This document shows positions 8,391-16,037 of a DNA stretch of 64,000 nt, piece after piece. The DNA comes from SXVE01 sp036388895 (GTDB taxonomy: Bacteria; Acidobacteriota; Blastocatellia; Pyrinomonadales; Pyrinomonadaceae): the NCBI GenBank assembly GCA_036388895.1, contig DASVQY010000005.1, forward strand, positions 50,218 through 114,217, written 5' to 3'. The notes beneath the pieces are model-generated. The model was not told the DNA's origin, did no database searches, and saw only the letters and a list, made by a program, of their open reading frames with translations. Position 1 is the stretch's first letter, and every line of letters begins with the position of its first letter. The position numbers and the translations under genes are program-made.

Positions 8391-8420
8391 CTGTCTCAAA
8401 AAGGGGCGTTTTTGAAACAG
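8391..8420 (-). repeat. E-repeat
   Basis: Thirty bases, outer arms CTGTCTC and GAAACAG, centre GGGGCG on the plus strand. It lies between the stop of the 8424-8825 gene and the ATG at 8382, 8 bp from the latter. Confidence 0.65.
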
Positions 8421-8423
8421 ATA

Positions 8424-8825
8424 TTACCACCATTTACTCCAATTTCTGACGTTCTGAGTAATTTCAATCAATTCTTGTTCAAAGAGATTAGTTTTAATTG
8501 AGGCTATCCCTATATTCGATGAATCAATTGCCAAAAATTCAAAACTAAATTTTTCATTATTTCTTCTAAAAACCATAATAGGTTCTAAACTCATATTGTT
8601 AAATTTTAAGTCATCAATCTGACGATTTATTAACTGTTTCAATTCCACCTCAAAGTTGTTCAGTTCAGAATATTCAAACCAACATTCCTTAACAACTATT
8701 TGAGCGTTCTGATAAGGCATAGTCCACTTAGCAGTTATATCAAAAGCAACCGAAGATAAGCGTTCTTCTGTTGAAACAGGGTCTAATGTGATTTCCAAAG
8801 GTGATGATTGAATCAAAGTGAACAT
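8424..8825 (-). CDS. Hypothetical cytoplasmic protein
   Basis: This 133-residue protein has no signal peptide or membrane segment. It begins FTLIQSSPLEITLD and contains two Trp-rich patches (AKWTMPYQNAQ and the terminal NWSKWW). The fold looks beta-rich in the first half and resembles the general style of small immunity-like proteins, but I cannot name a family. It is flanked on both sides by E-repeats as a discrete gene unit. Confidence 0.6.
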   Translation of the reverse strand: MFTLIQSSPLEITLDPVSTEERLSSVAFDITAKWTMPYQNAQIVVKECWFEYSELNNFEVELKQLINRQIDDLKFNNMSLEPIMVFRRNNEKFSFEFLAIDSSNIGIASIKTNLFEQELIEITQNVRNWSKWW

Positions 8826-8856
8826 AAAAACTTTGAGTGAGTTCTTTCGCTAAGAA

Positions 8857-8884
8857 TGTTTCAAAAAGGGTCCTTTATGAGACA
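8857..8884 (-). repeat. E-repeat
   Basis: Twenty-eight bases; plus-strand arms TGTTTCAAAAA and TTTATGAGACA around GGGTCC. The arms pair with one G-T wobble and one mismatch. It lies 32 bp before the start at 8825. Confidence 0.65.
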
Positions 8885-8896
8885 GTAGTATAGATA

Positions 8897-9226
8897 CTAA
8901 CAGTCTGTAAATTCTGGATGTCTGGGGAAATAATTCAGTTTTTCTATACCCGACATCCCTCGGTGTTGAAGACACCAAACTCTTTTCTTTGTCCAAATGA
9001 ATACTCCGCCGCCGCTACTTATCTCCATTGCTTCAAACTTATCATCATCAAAAAGCACCATATCTGAAGTAACTACCAGACCCTTTCCCTCAATTAAAGC
9101 CTGTTCAAATTCCTCGGAAGTACGATAAACAGCATTAGCCGTATCGAGTCTTTCTTCTTGACTTTTAACTTTGTCCGCATCCTTTGGGAATGTTACAAAA
9201 TCAATCCATTCTTTATATAAAGTCAT
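8897..9226 (-). CDS. Hypothetical protein
   Basis: About 109 residues from the ATG at 9226 (MTLYKEWIDFVTFPKDADKV); a second ATG at 9241 would add five residues. The protein is soluble, with KGLVVTSDMVLFDDDKFEAMEISSGGGVFIWTKKRVWCLQHRG as its most distinctive part. No recognisable family. It sits between two E-repeats in a run of unrelated small genes. Confidence 0.6.
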   Translation of the reverse strand: MTLYKEWIDFVTFPKDADKVKSQEERLDTANAVYRTSEEFEQALIEGKGLVVTSDMVLFDDDKFEAMEISSGGGVFIWTKKRVWCLQHRGMSGIEKLNYFPRHPEFTDC

Positions 9227-9258
9227 TATCTTTCTTACCATTTCTATCTAAGAAAATT

Positions 9259-9286
9259 TGTTTCAAAAAGGGTCATTTATGACACT
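9259..9286 (-). repeat. E-repeat (first of a pair)
   Basis: Plus-strand TGTTTCAAAAAGGGTC followed by ATTTATGACACT. One of two E-repeats in a single 91-bp spacer. Confidence 0.6.
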
Positions 9287-9305
9287 GTTTTCAATCTCCT
9301 TTGAT

Positions 9306-9332
9306 TGTGCCATAAAGGGGCGTTTTGAAACG
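9306..9332 (-). repeat. E-repeat (second of a pair)
   Basis: Plus-strand TGTGCCATAAAGGGGCG followed by TTTTGAAACG. It abuts the stop codon of the TonB-like gene that ends at 9333. Confidence 0.6.
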
Positions 9333-9728
9333 CTATTTTTTGAAGTCGAACGACAGATATGTTTGAAGATAGCGAGAACTAATTTTTGAATCAAAACCGA
9401 AATTCGATTTGAATTTCCATTTTAATGCCGCCTTAATTGCAGCAGGTCGCAATAAAGGATGTCCAACATTTGAACAAGCCTTTTTTACATTACCTTTTCT
9501 ATCAACAAGAATTATAACCACTACTTGTCCGCTTACGCCGATTCTATAAGCTGCTGGTGAATATTCAGGGCGCACTTCGTTAATAGTTCTTCCTGACGGC
9601 AGGTTTACAATCGTAAACGGCTTATACTTCGAGAAGTCGCATTGCTTATTTTGTTGCGCTTTGCTGAAATTAACCAAGCAAACAAGAAGAATGAATGTTT
9701 GAATCAATCCCACAATAATTAGTTTCAT
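9333..9728 (-). CDS. Secreted TonB C-terminal-domain protein
   Basis: This 131-residue protein has a signal peptide (LIQTFILLVCLVNFSKA-Q) followed almost at once by a TonB C-terminal fold: VRPEYSPAAYRIGVSGQVVVIILVDRKGNVKKACSNVGHPLLRPAAIKAALKWKFKS. The YP..A...GVSG.V.V...D..G.V and HP.L..AAI.A...W.F signatures are those of the TonB family. It lacks a proline-rich spacer, so it is probably a free periplasmic domain and not an energy transducer. It is the first gene of the five-gene minus-strand run. Confidence 0.82.
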   Translation of the reverse strand: MKLIIVGLIQTFILLVCLVNFSKAQQNKQCDFSKYKPFTIVNLPSGRTINEVRPEYSPAAYRIGVSGQVVVIILVDRKGNVKKACSNVGHPLLRPAAIKAALKWKFKSNFGFDSKISSRYLQTYLSFDFKK

Positions 9729-9777
9729 AAACTTTTAGACACTTATGATTGAGAATTGTTCCTGAGCATTGACGTTT

Positions 9778-9805
9778 TGTTTCAAAAAGGGTCGTTTTTG
9801 ACATA
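9778..9805 (-). repeat. E-repeat
   Basis: Plus-strand arms TGTTTCAAAAA and TTTTTGACATA around GGGTCG. It lies about 50 bp upstream of the ATG at 9728. Confidence 0.62.
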
Positions 9806-9860
9806 ACTTTTAAGGTTTTCTTTGTTCAATATTTTCAACTGTTCACTTCTTGTAACGATT

Positions 9861-9875
9861 TGAACAATTTGAACA
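9861..9875. repeat. Third copy of the 15-mer TGAACAATTTGAACA
   Basis: Exact match to 7172-7186. It lies 9 bp downstream of the stop of the excisionase-like gene. Confidence 0.5.
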
Positions 9876-9883
9876 GGCAAATG

Positions 9884-10087
9884 TTATTGAGTTTTGTTTT
9901 TTGCTTTCGGAGGTCTGCCTACTTCGAGACGAGTGAAATTTTCAACTTCATCTAGTTTGAAAAGATTAACCTTGCCTAGTTTGATTGGATGCAATCGGTC
10001 TAGTTTTATTAAATTTTTGACTCGACTAACACTTACATTTAGCCTTTCAGCAACTTCATTTGTCGTTAAATATCCTTCTATTTTCAC
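9884..10087 (-). CDS. Excisionase/MerR-like HTH DNA-binding protein
   Basis: This 67-residue protein starts at a GTG. GYLTTNEVAERLNVSVSRVKNLIKLDRLHPIKLGKVNLFKLDEVENF is a classic excisionase-family winged HTH (LTxxEVAxxLxVSxxxVxxL...G.lxxxxlGk...F...dV). Such proteins act as recombination directionality factors or as small repressors in plasmids and integrative elements. The C-terminus is basic (GRPPKAKNKTQ). It is divergent from the SWIM gene, and a palindromic operator lies between them, so autoregulation is likely. Confidence 0.8.
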   Translation of the reverse strand: MKIEGYLTTNEVAERLNVSVSRVKNLIKLDRLHPIKLGKVNLFKLDEVENFTRLEVGRPPKAKNKTQ

Positions 10088-10105
10088 AGAGACAAAATAA
10101 CACAG

Positions 10106-10167
10106 AAAATAGTGTCTGTAAAGCTACTTTTATATTGACAAAATAGTGTCTTTGAAGATACTATTTA
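10106..10167 (+). promoter_or_regulatory. Promoter with palindromic operator, divergent region
   Basis: TTGACA at 10135-10140 and TACTAT at 10159-10164, 18 bp apart, form a sigma-70-type promoter for the plus-strand SWIM gene. The arms AAATAGTGTCT (10141-10151) and AGATACTATTT (10156-10166) form a palindrome with a 4-bp centre TTGA covering the spacer and -10. A third half-site AAAATAGTGTCT lies at 10106-10117, 34 bp from its direct copy. The layout suggests repression, perhaps by the neighbouring excisionase-like HTH. Confidence 0.6.
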
Positions 10168-10211
10168 ATAGTAGTCAATCATTACAAATCAACAAAAAGA
10201 AGGAAAAACTA

Positions 10212-10481
10212 ATGTTCATCTTAAAAGCAAAAACACAACTTGAAAAAGCGATTGAAAAAGCTAAGAAAATTCGCCCAATGGTCAAATTCGACCACTTTGG
10301 ACGCTATAGAGTTTCGGGAAGCAAAGGCGGTTATTATACGGTTATTTGTCGTAAGGACAATCGCGGAATTAAAGCCGTTGAATGTACCTGCAAAGGCGGT
10401 CAGGAAGGACTTGTTTGCTATCACGCCGCTGCTGCATTATCGCTTCATATCGGGATTGCTAGGCAACGTCAGATTGCATAA
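10212..10481 (+). CDS. SWIM zinc-finger protein
   Basis: The start is the ATG at 10212 with an AAGGA box upstream; the longer frame would begin inside the promoter. The 89-residue product has a basic helical N-terminus (LEKAIEKAKKIRPMV) and a SWIM motif, CTCKGGQEGLVCYHAAAAL, with the CxC...CxH zinc ligands. SWIM domains bind DNA or proteins; small stand-alone ones are common on plasmids and integrative elements. It is followed after 75 bp by another mobile-element-type gene. Confidence 0.78.
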   Translation: MFILKAKTQLEKAIEKAKKIRPMVKFDHFGRYRVSGSKGGYYTVICRKDNRGIKAVECTCKGGQEGLVCYHAAAALSLHIGIARQRQIA

Positions 10482-10556
10482 AGCAATGGGATAGGTAAAT
10501 GCTCGAACATTTCCTATCCCTTCAACATCAACCATTCAACATAAGGAGAAAAGAAG

Positions 10557-10865
10557 ATGCAAAATCAGAATGCAATTACAACGACACAAAACGAAACTCT
10601 GTTTCCGTTAGGACAAGTATATTTAACTATTGGTGCTAGAGAAGCACTTCAAGAATCAAACCAACTTCAAAACGAATTTTTGCAGAGTCATTTAATGGGT
10701 GATTGGGGCGACGTTTGCGATGATGACAGGAATGAAAACGAAATTTCGCTTAAAGAAGGATTTCGGATTCTCTTAAGTTACAAAACTTCAAATGGCGAAA
10801 AACTTTGGATTATTACCGAACCAGATAGAAGTTCTACCACACTGCTTTTGCCTAATGAATATTAA
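10557..10865 (+). CDS. Conserved plasmid/ICE hypothetical protein
   Basis: This is 102 residues with an AAGGAG ribosome site just before the ATG. The pattern LFPLGQVYLTIGAREAL, then FLQSHLMGDWGDV, ENEISLKEGFRILLSYKT, KLWIITEPDRSSTTLLLPNEY belongs to a small family that I recall from plasmids and integrative elements, often loosely labelled as a restriction subunit without evidence. No catalytic motif is seen. It is likely co-transcribed with the SWIM gene. It marks this edge of the AT-rich block as mobile-element DNA. Confidence 0.7.
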   Translation: MQNQNAITTTQNETLFPLGQVYLTIGAREALQESNQLQNEFLQSHLMGDWGDVCDDDRNENEISLKEGFRILLSYKTSNGEKLWIITEPDRSSTTLLLPNEY

Positions 10866-11007
10866 GAGTAAAATGCAGTTGTACGAACGTAGTTAAGGGT
10901 CAAAGCGCAACTTTAAGCGCAACTTTTTTGACCAAGCGGAAATTAAGAGTGCTAAATTATATTTAGATTGCTTCGGAAATTGTTGATAATGAAGGAAAAA
11001 ACGAGTA

Positions 11008-11092
11008 TGCCGGAGGACGGACTCGAACCGTCATGGGCGTAAAGCCCGCCAGATTTTGAGTCTGGTGCGTATACCAATTTCGCCACTCCGGC
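11008..11092 (-). tRNA. tRNA-Leu (anticodon CAA)
   Basis: Read on the minus strand it begins GCCGGAGTGGCGAAATTGG and ends GGTTCGAGTCCGTCCTCCGGC plus A73. The acceptor arms GCCGGAG/CTCCGGC pair perfectly; the anticodon stem CCAGA/TCTGG encloses CTCAAAA, giving CAA. The long variable arm (GGCGGGCTTTACGCCC) is typical of class II tRNA-Leu. CCA is not encoded. Its 3' end faces the AT-rich block, the usual polarity for an integration site. Confidence 0.95.
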
Positions 11093-11510
11093 TTATGTGA
11101 AACTTACCTTTTCGATAAGTCATTTTCGTCAACTTTCTTTAAGAAGAGCCGTTTGAGTGTGACTGTCAGTATGTTCACGAAAACGAGCCTTTCAGGAAAG
11201 AGCGAATTTATATGAAAGCACGAAAGGGCTATGTTTATCAAGTTGGCTGGTTGTATAAAGAATTGGTTGATACGCTGATGTTTTCCTGAAGCCTTATTTT
11301 CCCGAATAAATGAATAATTGAATCAAGAGCCAGGCTTTTTCATGAACATTTGTCTTTTGTTTGTGTCGTTATCAGATTTCGCCTTAAAGACATCGAAGAA
11401 TTAGTATGAAATTTGATTAATCCGCACTTGTTTATGAGTGTTTGTTAACATAACTTAGAGTTGAATTGTAATCGGAATACGCAATAAATAAACGGGAATT
11501 TGCATTTATT
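11093..11510. other. Intergenic region with a short frame remnant
   Basis: From 11138 to 11289 the plus strand reads without stop as EEPFECDCQYVHENEPF..., ending WLYKELVDTLMFS, with no good start codon before 11212. It looks like the C-terminal scrap of a larger gene, but I cannot assign it. No other gene or clear promoter is seen. Confidence 0.35.
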
Positions 11511-13067
11511 ATGAAAATCGAAAAACGAAATCGGCGTGAATTTTTACAGTCGAGCGCTGCCGGCGTTGCCGCTTTGAGCTTTTTGAAGAATACAAAAGCG
11601 AGTGAGAACGCTTTGAGCGAGCCGCATATGGATTTGAATGAAATAACTATCAGCGAATTGCAGGCGAAAATGAAATCGGGCGAGCTGACAGCGAAAAGAC
11701 TCGCCGAAAAATATCTCGAACGAATCAGGGAAATTGACCCGAAACTGCGTTCCGTGATCGAAACTAACCCGGACGCGCCGATGATTGCCGAAAAACTCGA
11801 CAAAGAGAGAAAAAAAGGGAAGGTTCGCGGTCCGATGCACGGCGTTCCGGTTTTGATAAAAGACAACATAGACACCGCCGATAAAATGAAAACGACTGCC
11901 GGAAGCTATGCTCTCGCGGACGCGCCGGCGCCGAAACGAGACGCATTTCTCGTCGAACAGCTTCGCCGAGCGGGCGCCGTGATTTTGGGAAAAACCAATT
12001 TGAGCGAATGGGCGAATTTTCGCTCGACGAAATCTTCGAGCGGCTGGTCGGGACGCGGCGGACAAACGAATAATCCGTATATTCTCGACAAAAATCCGTG
12101 CGGTTCGTCTTCCGGTTCGGGCGTCGCCGTCTCCGCAAATCTCGCGGCGGTCAGTGTCGGAACGGAAACGAACGGCTCGATTATCTGCCCGTCGGTGAGA
12201 AGCGGAATCGTCGGCATCAAGCCGACGCTCGGACTCGTTTCCCGCAGCGGCGTGATTCCGATAGCGCACAGCCAGGACACAGCCGGTCCGATGGCGCGGA
12301 CGGTCGCCGATGCAGCGATTCTGCTCGGCGCGATGATCGGAAAAGACAAAGCCGATCCGGTAACCGCGCAAAGCGAAAAGGGCGAGAAAGATTACACCAA
12401 GTTTTTGGACGTTGATGGTCTGCGCGGCGCTAAAATCGGCGTGGCGCGACAATTTTTCGGAAGAAACGCGAAAACCGACGCGGTGCTCGAACCGCATTTG
12501 CAGGTTTTGAAAAACGGCGGCGCGACTTTGATTGACGTGACTCTGCCGACAATTCAGGGGTTTGGCGATGACGAGCTAAACGTTTTGCTTTACGAATTCA
12601 AAGCCAATTTGAATAAATATCTGGCGCAGAGAAACTCGCGGTATAAAACACTCGCCGATTTGATTAAATTCAACGAAGAAAACAAAGACCGCGAAATGCC
12701 GCTTTTCGGGCAGGAACTTTTTCTGCAATCCGAAGCGAAAGGCGATCTGGAAACGCGCGAGTATCGTCTGGCGCTGCAAAAATTAAAACTCGGAACGCAA
12801 ACGAACGGAATTGACGCGGTCGTGACGAAAGACAATCTCGACGCGATTGTTTCGCCGACGGTCGGCACAACTTGGTCGTTTGCCGCAGTCGCCGGTTATC
12901 CGTATATCACCGTTCCCGCCGGTTTTGTGGACGGGCTTCCGGTTGGAATGGCGTTTTTCGGGCGCGCGTTTTCCGAATCGCAATTAATAAAAATCGCTTA
13001 CGCATTTGAACAAAAAACAAAAATGCGGCAGGCTCCGAAATTTTTGCCGACTTATGTTCAAACGTAA
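11511..13067 (+). CDS. Secreted amidase (amidase signature family)
   Basis: This 518-residue enzyme starts with a twin-arginine signal (NRREFLQSSAAGVAALSF), so it is exported folded. The Ser-cisSer-Lys triad is visible: Lys117 in VLIKDN, the cis-Ser at about 200 in CGSSSGSG, and the nucleophile Ser223 in TETNGSI. The family hydrolyses amide bonds of varied substrates (GatA-like fold); the sequence does not show which. Extracytoplasmic Tat-exported members are common in soil bacteria. It is a single gene followed by a terminator-like hairpin. Confidence 0.93.
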   Translation: MKIEKRNRREFLQSSAAGVAALSFLKNTKASENALSEPHMDLNEITISELQAKMKSGELTAKRLAEKYLERIREIDPKLRSVIETNPDAPMIAEKLDKERKKGKVRGPMHGVPVLIKDNIDTADKMKTTAGSYALADAPAPKRDAFLVEQLRRAGAVILGKTNLSEWANFRSTKSSSGWSGRGGQTNNPYILDKNPCGSSSGSGVAVSANLAAVSVGTETNGSIICPSVRSGIVGIKPTLGLVSRSGVIPIAHSQDTAGPMARTVADAAILLGAMIGKDKADPVTAQSEKGEKDYTKFLDVDGLRGAKIGVARQFFGRNAKTDAVLEPHLQVLKNGGATLIDVTLPTIQGFGDDELNVLLYEFKANLNKYLAQRNSRYKTLADLIKFNEENKDREMPLFGQELFLQSEAKGDLETREYRLALQKLKLGTQTNGIDAVVTKDNLDAIVSPTVGTTWSFAAVAGYPYITVPAGFVDGLPVGMAFFGRAFSESQLIKIAYAFEQKTKMRQAPKFLPTYVQT

Positions 13068-13133
13068 AACGGTTTCAGATGAGATTGTTCGGCAATAAAA
13101 ATTCGCTGTAATATTTTCTGTCCGGTTTCCTGA

Positions 13134-13181
13134 TTAAAACGGCGCAAATAGAAAGTCTTTCTTTTATTTGCGCTGTTTTAA
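13134..13181 (+). terminator. Terminator-like hairpin after the amidase gene
   Basis: TTAAAACGGCGCAAATA pairs with TATTTGCGCTGTTTTAA: a 17-bp stem with one G-T pair and a 14-base loop, 66 bp after the stop. Confidence 0.65.
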
Positions 13182-13344
13182 CGGTTCATTCCTTCCGTAA
13201 AACGCTTCGGGACATTTTTATATTCAATTAAAACGATTGTTTTTATTCTTTTTAGAAAACACGGCTGAGCCGCGCCTTGAAAACCCTTTTTGCGCGAATT
13301 TTATTGTTTGCCAAAGCCGAAATATACAAAGGAATAAAAATAAT

Positions 13345-14880
13345 ATGAAAAAAATCAGTTTTATAGTTTTGCTGTTTTTGCAGCTTTTTATTTTTTCGTG
13401 TTTTACCTTCGCACAGGAAAAGCCGAACTCGACGAACGAATCATTCTTGAAAGCCAAACAGATTTTGGATGCGGGAATCAAAGCCGTCGGCGGAATGGAA
13501 AATATTTCGCGCGCCGACAAAATCACGATTAATTACAAATCGGTTAACCATCCAATCGGACAAAACGCGGCTTTTACCGCGCCGCCCGCCGATTTTCTTC
13601 GTTCAGGCGTGAAAACTTTGATTGATTATTCGGGCAATCGTTACGTTACCGAAGGTCAATCAAATTCGGCGGGCGGTTATAAATTCAACTTTCGCGCGGT
13701 CGCCGCTCCGAAACGCTCGTTCAACATTGACGTTTTGCAAAATCGGCGCGGCAACGAAGTGCGGGATTTAAACGAACAGCAAAAAACTCAGCTCAAAATC
13801 GGCTTGATTTCCGAAGTGCCTCATTTACTTCTTTTATACGCCGCGCAGCGCCCGGAAACTCTGCGCTTTTTAGACGAAACCGAAATTGACGGAAAACGTC
13901 TGCGCGCCGTCAGTTTCGCCGCTGAAAACGGCGCGCAAATATCTTTGTATTTCGACGCCCGAACGAATCTCTTAACGCGCGCGGAACAGATTAACAGCTT
14001 CGTTTTATTGGGAGACGCGACGACCGGAAGCGTTTTTTCCGATTATCAAACAATCGGAAACGTAAAAATTCCGAAAAAACGAATCGCGTTCACGAATCAG
14101 TTCGTAACCGGCGAAAACGAGTACGCAGATGTCAAACTCGATTTTGCCGACGAAAAATTACTCGAAGTTCCGGCGGGTTTCGTTGAACCCGCATCATCGC
14201 AAGCGGCAACAAACGCCGAAGTGATGCGAAAAATGGGCGAGGGCGTTTATCTGATTGAAAGAATCGGGCTAGCCTATCGCGTGATGTTTGTCGAATTCGA
14301 CGATTACACGATGATTCTCGAAGCGCCGACCGATGCGAACGTTTCTAAAACTGTTATAAAGCTCGTCAAACAGACAATTCCGAATAAACCGATAAAATAC
14401 GTCAGCTTTTCGCATTTTCATTTCGACCACACGGGCGGTTTACGCGAATACATCGCCGAAGGCGCGACAATCGTCGTTCCGCCGGGAAACAAAACTTTTG
14501 TCGAGAAAATCGCCAAATCGAAATTTACGCTTAAACCCGACGCGCTCTCTTTGAACCCGCGCGCGCCGGTAATCGAAACATTTGAAAAGAAGCGCACGTT
14601 TACAGATGGCAAACGCAGGGTCGAGCTGCACAGCATCGGTCCGACTTCGCACGTCGCCGATATGGTGATGTTTTATTTCCCGAACGAGAAAATCTTGTTT
14701 CAGGGCGATATGTTTTCGCCGCTCGACACGGGCGGCATTCCGCCGATAATCGAAATCAATCACGAGCTGGTGAAAAAAGTGGACGAGTTGAAACTCGATG
14801 TCGAAACGCTCGTCGCCGTTCATTCGGGCGCGGTCGCGTGGAAAGACTTTTTAACGGCAGTCAATAAAGCTGTCAAGTAA
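13345..14880 (+). CDS. Secreted metallo-beta-lactamase-fold hydrolase
   Basis: The start is the ATG at 13345, preceded by AAAGGA; the longer frame from 13237 adds an unlikely leader. The 511-residue protein has a signal peptide (ISFIVLLFLQLFIFSCFTFA-Q). The first ~290 residues resemble outer-membrane-lipoprotein-like LolA/TRL domains seen before MBL domains, and the second half is a metallo-beta-lactamase fold with HFHFDH at residues 357-362 (HxHxDH), GPTSHVADMVMFYFPNEKILFQGD and a late His (AVHSG). Zn-dependent hydrolysis is expected; the substrate is unknown. Confidence 0.88.
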   Translation: MKKISFIVLLFLQLFIFSCFTFAQEKPNSTNESFLKAKQILDAGIKAVGGMENISRADKITINYKSVNHPIGQNAAFTAPPADFLRSGVKTLIDYSGNRYVTEGQSNSAGGYKFNFRAVAAPKRSFNIDVLQNRRGNEVRDLNEQQKTQLKIGLISEVPHLLLLYAAQRPETLRFLDETEIDGKRLRAVSFAAENGAQISLYFDARTNLLTRAEQINSFVLLGDATTGSVFSDYQTIGNVKIPKKRIAFTNQFVTGENEYADVKLDFADEKLLEVPAGFVEPASSQAATNAEVMRKMGEGVYLIERIGLAYRVMFVEFDDYTMILEAPTDANVSKTVIKLVKQTIPNKPIKYVSFSHFHFDHTGGLREYIAEGATIVVPPGNKTFVEKIAKSKFTLKPDALSLNPRAPVIETFEKKRTFTDGKRRVELHSIGPTSHVADMVMFYFPNEKILFQGDMFSPLDTGGIPPIIEINHELVKKVDELKLDVETLVAVHSGAVAWKDFLTAVNKAVK

Positions 14881-14892
14881 AATTCAATTTCC

Positions 14893-14912
14893 AAAGCCTT
14901 CATCCGGGCTTT
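14893..14912 (+). terminator. Small terminator-like hairpin
   Basis: AAAGCC pairs with GGCTTT across an 8-base loop and is followed by ATT. It lies 12 bp after the MBL gene stop. Confidence 0.4.
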
Positions 14913-15026
14913 ATTGCTCAGGAAAGATTTTTAATCGTGACAACTTTCCGCAATAAAGCTTTGAATTTTAAGATTTATGATTTTGGTCTTTAAACTAAAT
15001 CAATAGAACAAAAGTCAGCAAAACCG

Positions 15027-15977
15027 ATGAAAATAAAATTACAGCATAAATTATCTTTTCTATCTCTTTTCAGTCTATTTATTTTTCTTTCCGCCGCTTT
15101 ACCAATCAAAGCGGGAATTCTGGTTATCGCTTATATGGACGAAGCGAAAGTCGTGCTGGTTGACAGCAAAACTTATAAAACTCTCGCCGCGCTCGATTCG
15201 GGTAAAAACCCGCACGAAGTCCGCGTTTCGCCCGACAAGCGCCGCGCATACGTTGCCGCCGGTAAAACGATCACCGTCGTTGACTTGAAAAATCGAAAAA
15301 TTCACGCCAATTTCGATTTAGGCGAATATTCGGCGCACGACATTCGCGTCAGCCGCGACAATCGCCGCCTGTGGCTCGCGTGCGCGGGCAAAGAGGCGAT
15401 TCTGGAGCTCGACGCGGAAACGGGAAAAGTTCTGAAAATCTATAATACAAAACAAAAAGGCTCCTGGTTTGTCGAAATCACGCCCGACGAGCGAAAAATT
15501 TACACGCCGAATCTCGAAGGAAAAAGCGTTAGCGTTATAAATCGGGCGACCGGCGAGGTGAAAGTCATTCCGTTTGAAGCGCCCGTTTACGGAATTGATG
15601 TTACGCCGGACGGAAAACAGATTTGGGTGAGCGGCGGCGACCTTGGCGTAATTGATACGGCAACCGACAAAGTGATTGCTAGAATCAAAGCCACCGAAGC
15701 GGAAACCGGTCGAATCAGATTGACTTCCGACGGTAAAAAGGCGGTCGTCGCATTGGCAAAAAAACTGGCGGTATATGATGCGAAAACCCATCGGCTGATC
15801 GGTGAAACCGAACTCGCGTCGAGTCCGAAGGTTCTCACTCTTTCAAATGATAACGCCCGCGCATTTTTGACGAATCCCGATGACAATTCGGTTAGCGTCG
15901 TAAATATTATCGCCGGAAAGCAATTGACTGCTTTTCAAACCGGCAAAAAGCCGGACGGAATCGGGTGGGCAAATTAA
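15027..15977 (+). CDS. Secreted YVTN-family beta-propeller protein
   Basis: This 316-residue protein has a signal peptide (LSFLSLFSLFIFLSAALPIKA) and about seven propeller blades of YVTN type, with repeated units such as VVLVDSKTYKTLAALDSGKNPHEVRVSPDKRRAYV and SVSVINRATGEVKVIPFEAPVYGIDVTPDGKQIWVSGG. The propeller is a binding scaffold in the periplasm or outside the cell; no enzymatic motif is evident. It may share a transcript with the upstream MBL gene (146-bp gap with a weak hairpin). Confidence 0.88.
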   Translation: MKIKLQHKLSFLSLFSLFIFLSAALPIKAGILVIAYMDEAKVVLVDSKTYKTLAALDSGKNPHEVRVSPDKRRAYVAAGKTITVVDLKNRKIHANFDLGEYSAHDIRVSRDNRRLWLACAGKEAILELDAETGKVLKIYNTKQKGSWFVEITPDERKIYTPNLEGKSVSVINRATGEVKVIPFEAPVYGIDVTPDGKQIWVSGGDLGVIDTATDKVIARIKATEAETGRIRLTSDGKKAVVALAKKLAVYDAKTHRLIGETELASSPKVLTLSNDNARAFLTNPDDNSVSVVNIIAGKQLTAFQTGKKPDGIGWAN

Positions 15978-16037
15978 ATTAGCTGGTTTTACCAACAAAA
16001 TTTCCGGCTTCATAAATACAAGGCTTTAGCGACAAGA

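Noticed and set aside
8383..8433. Longer start for the gene 7969-8382
   Set aside because: The added residues translate the E-repeat, and the shorter form begins directly at the membrane anchor.
7222..9805. CRISPR array
   Set aside because: E-repeats are spaced by whole genes of different lengths, vary in sequence, and no cas genes are present.
7344..9805. E-repeats as simple Rho-independent terminators
   Set aside because: The stems are A/T-rich without a consistent T run, and many copies lie close to the next start codon; a few (54613, 56778) could still terminate.
11544..12497. Long antisense frames across the amidase, kinase and RecQ genes
   Set aside because: These are Arg/Ser-rich mirror frames typical of GC-rich codon bias on the opposite strand.
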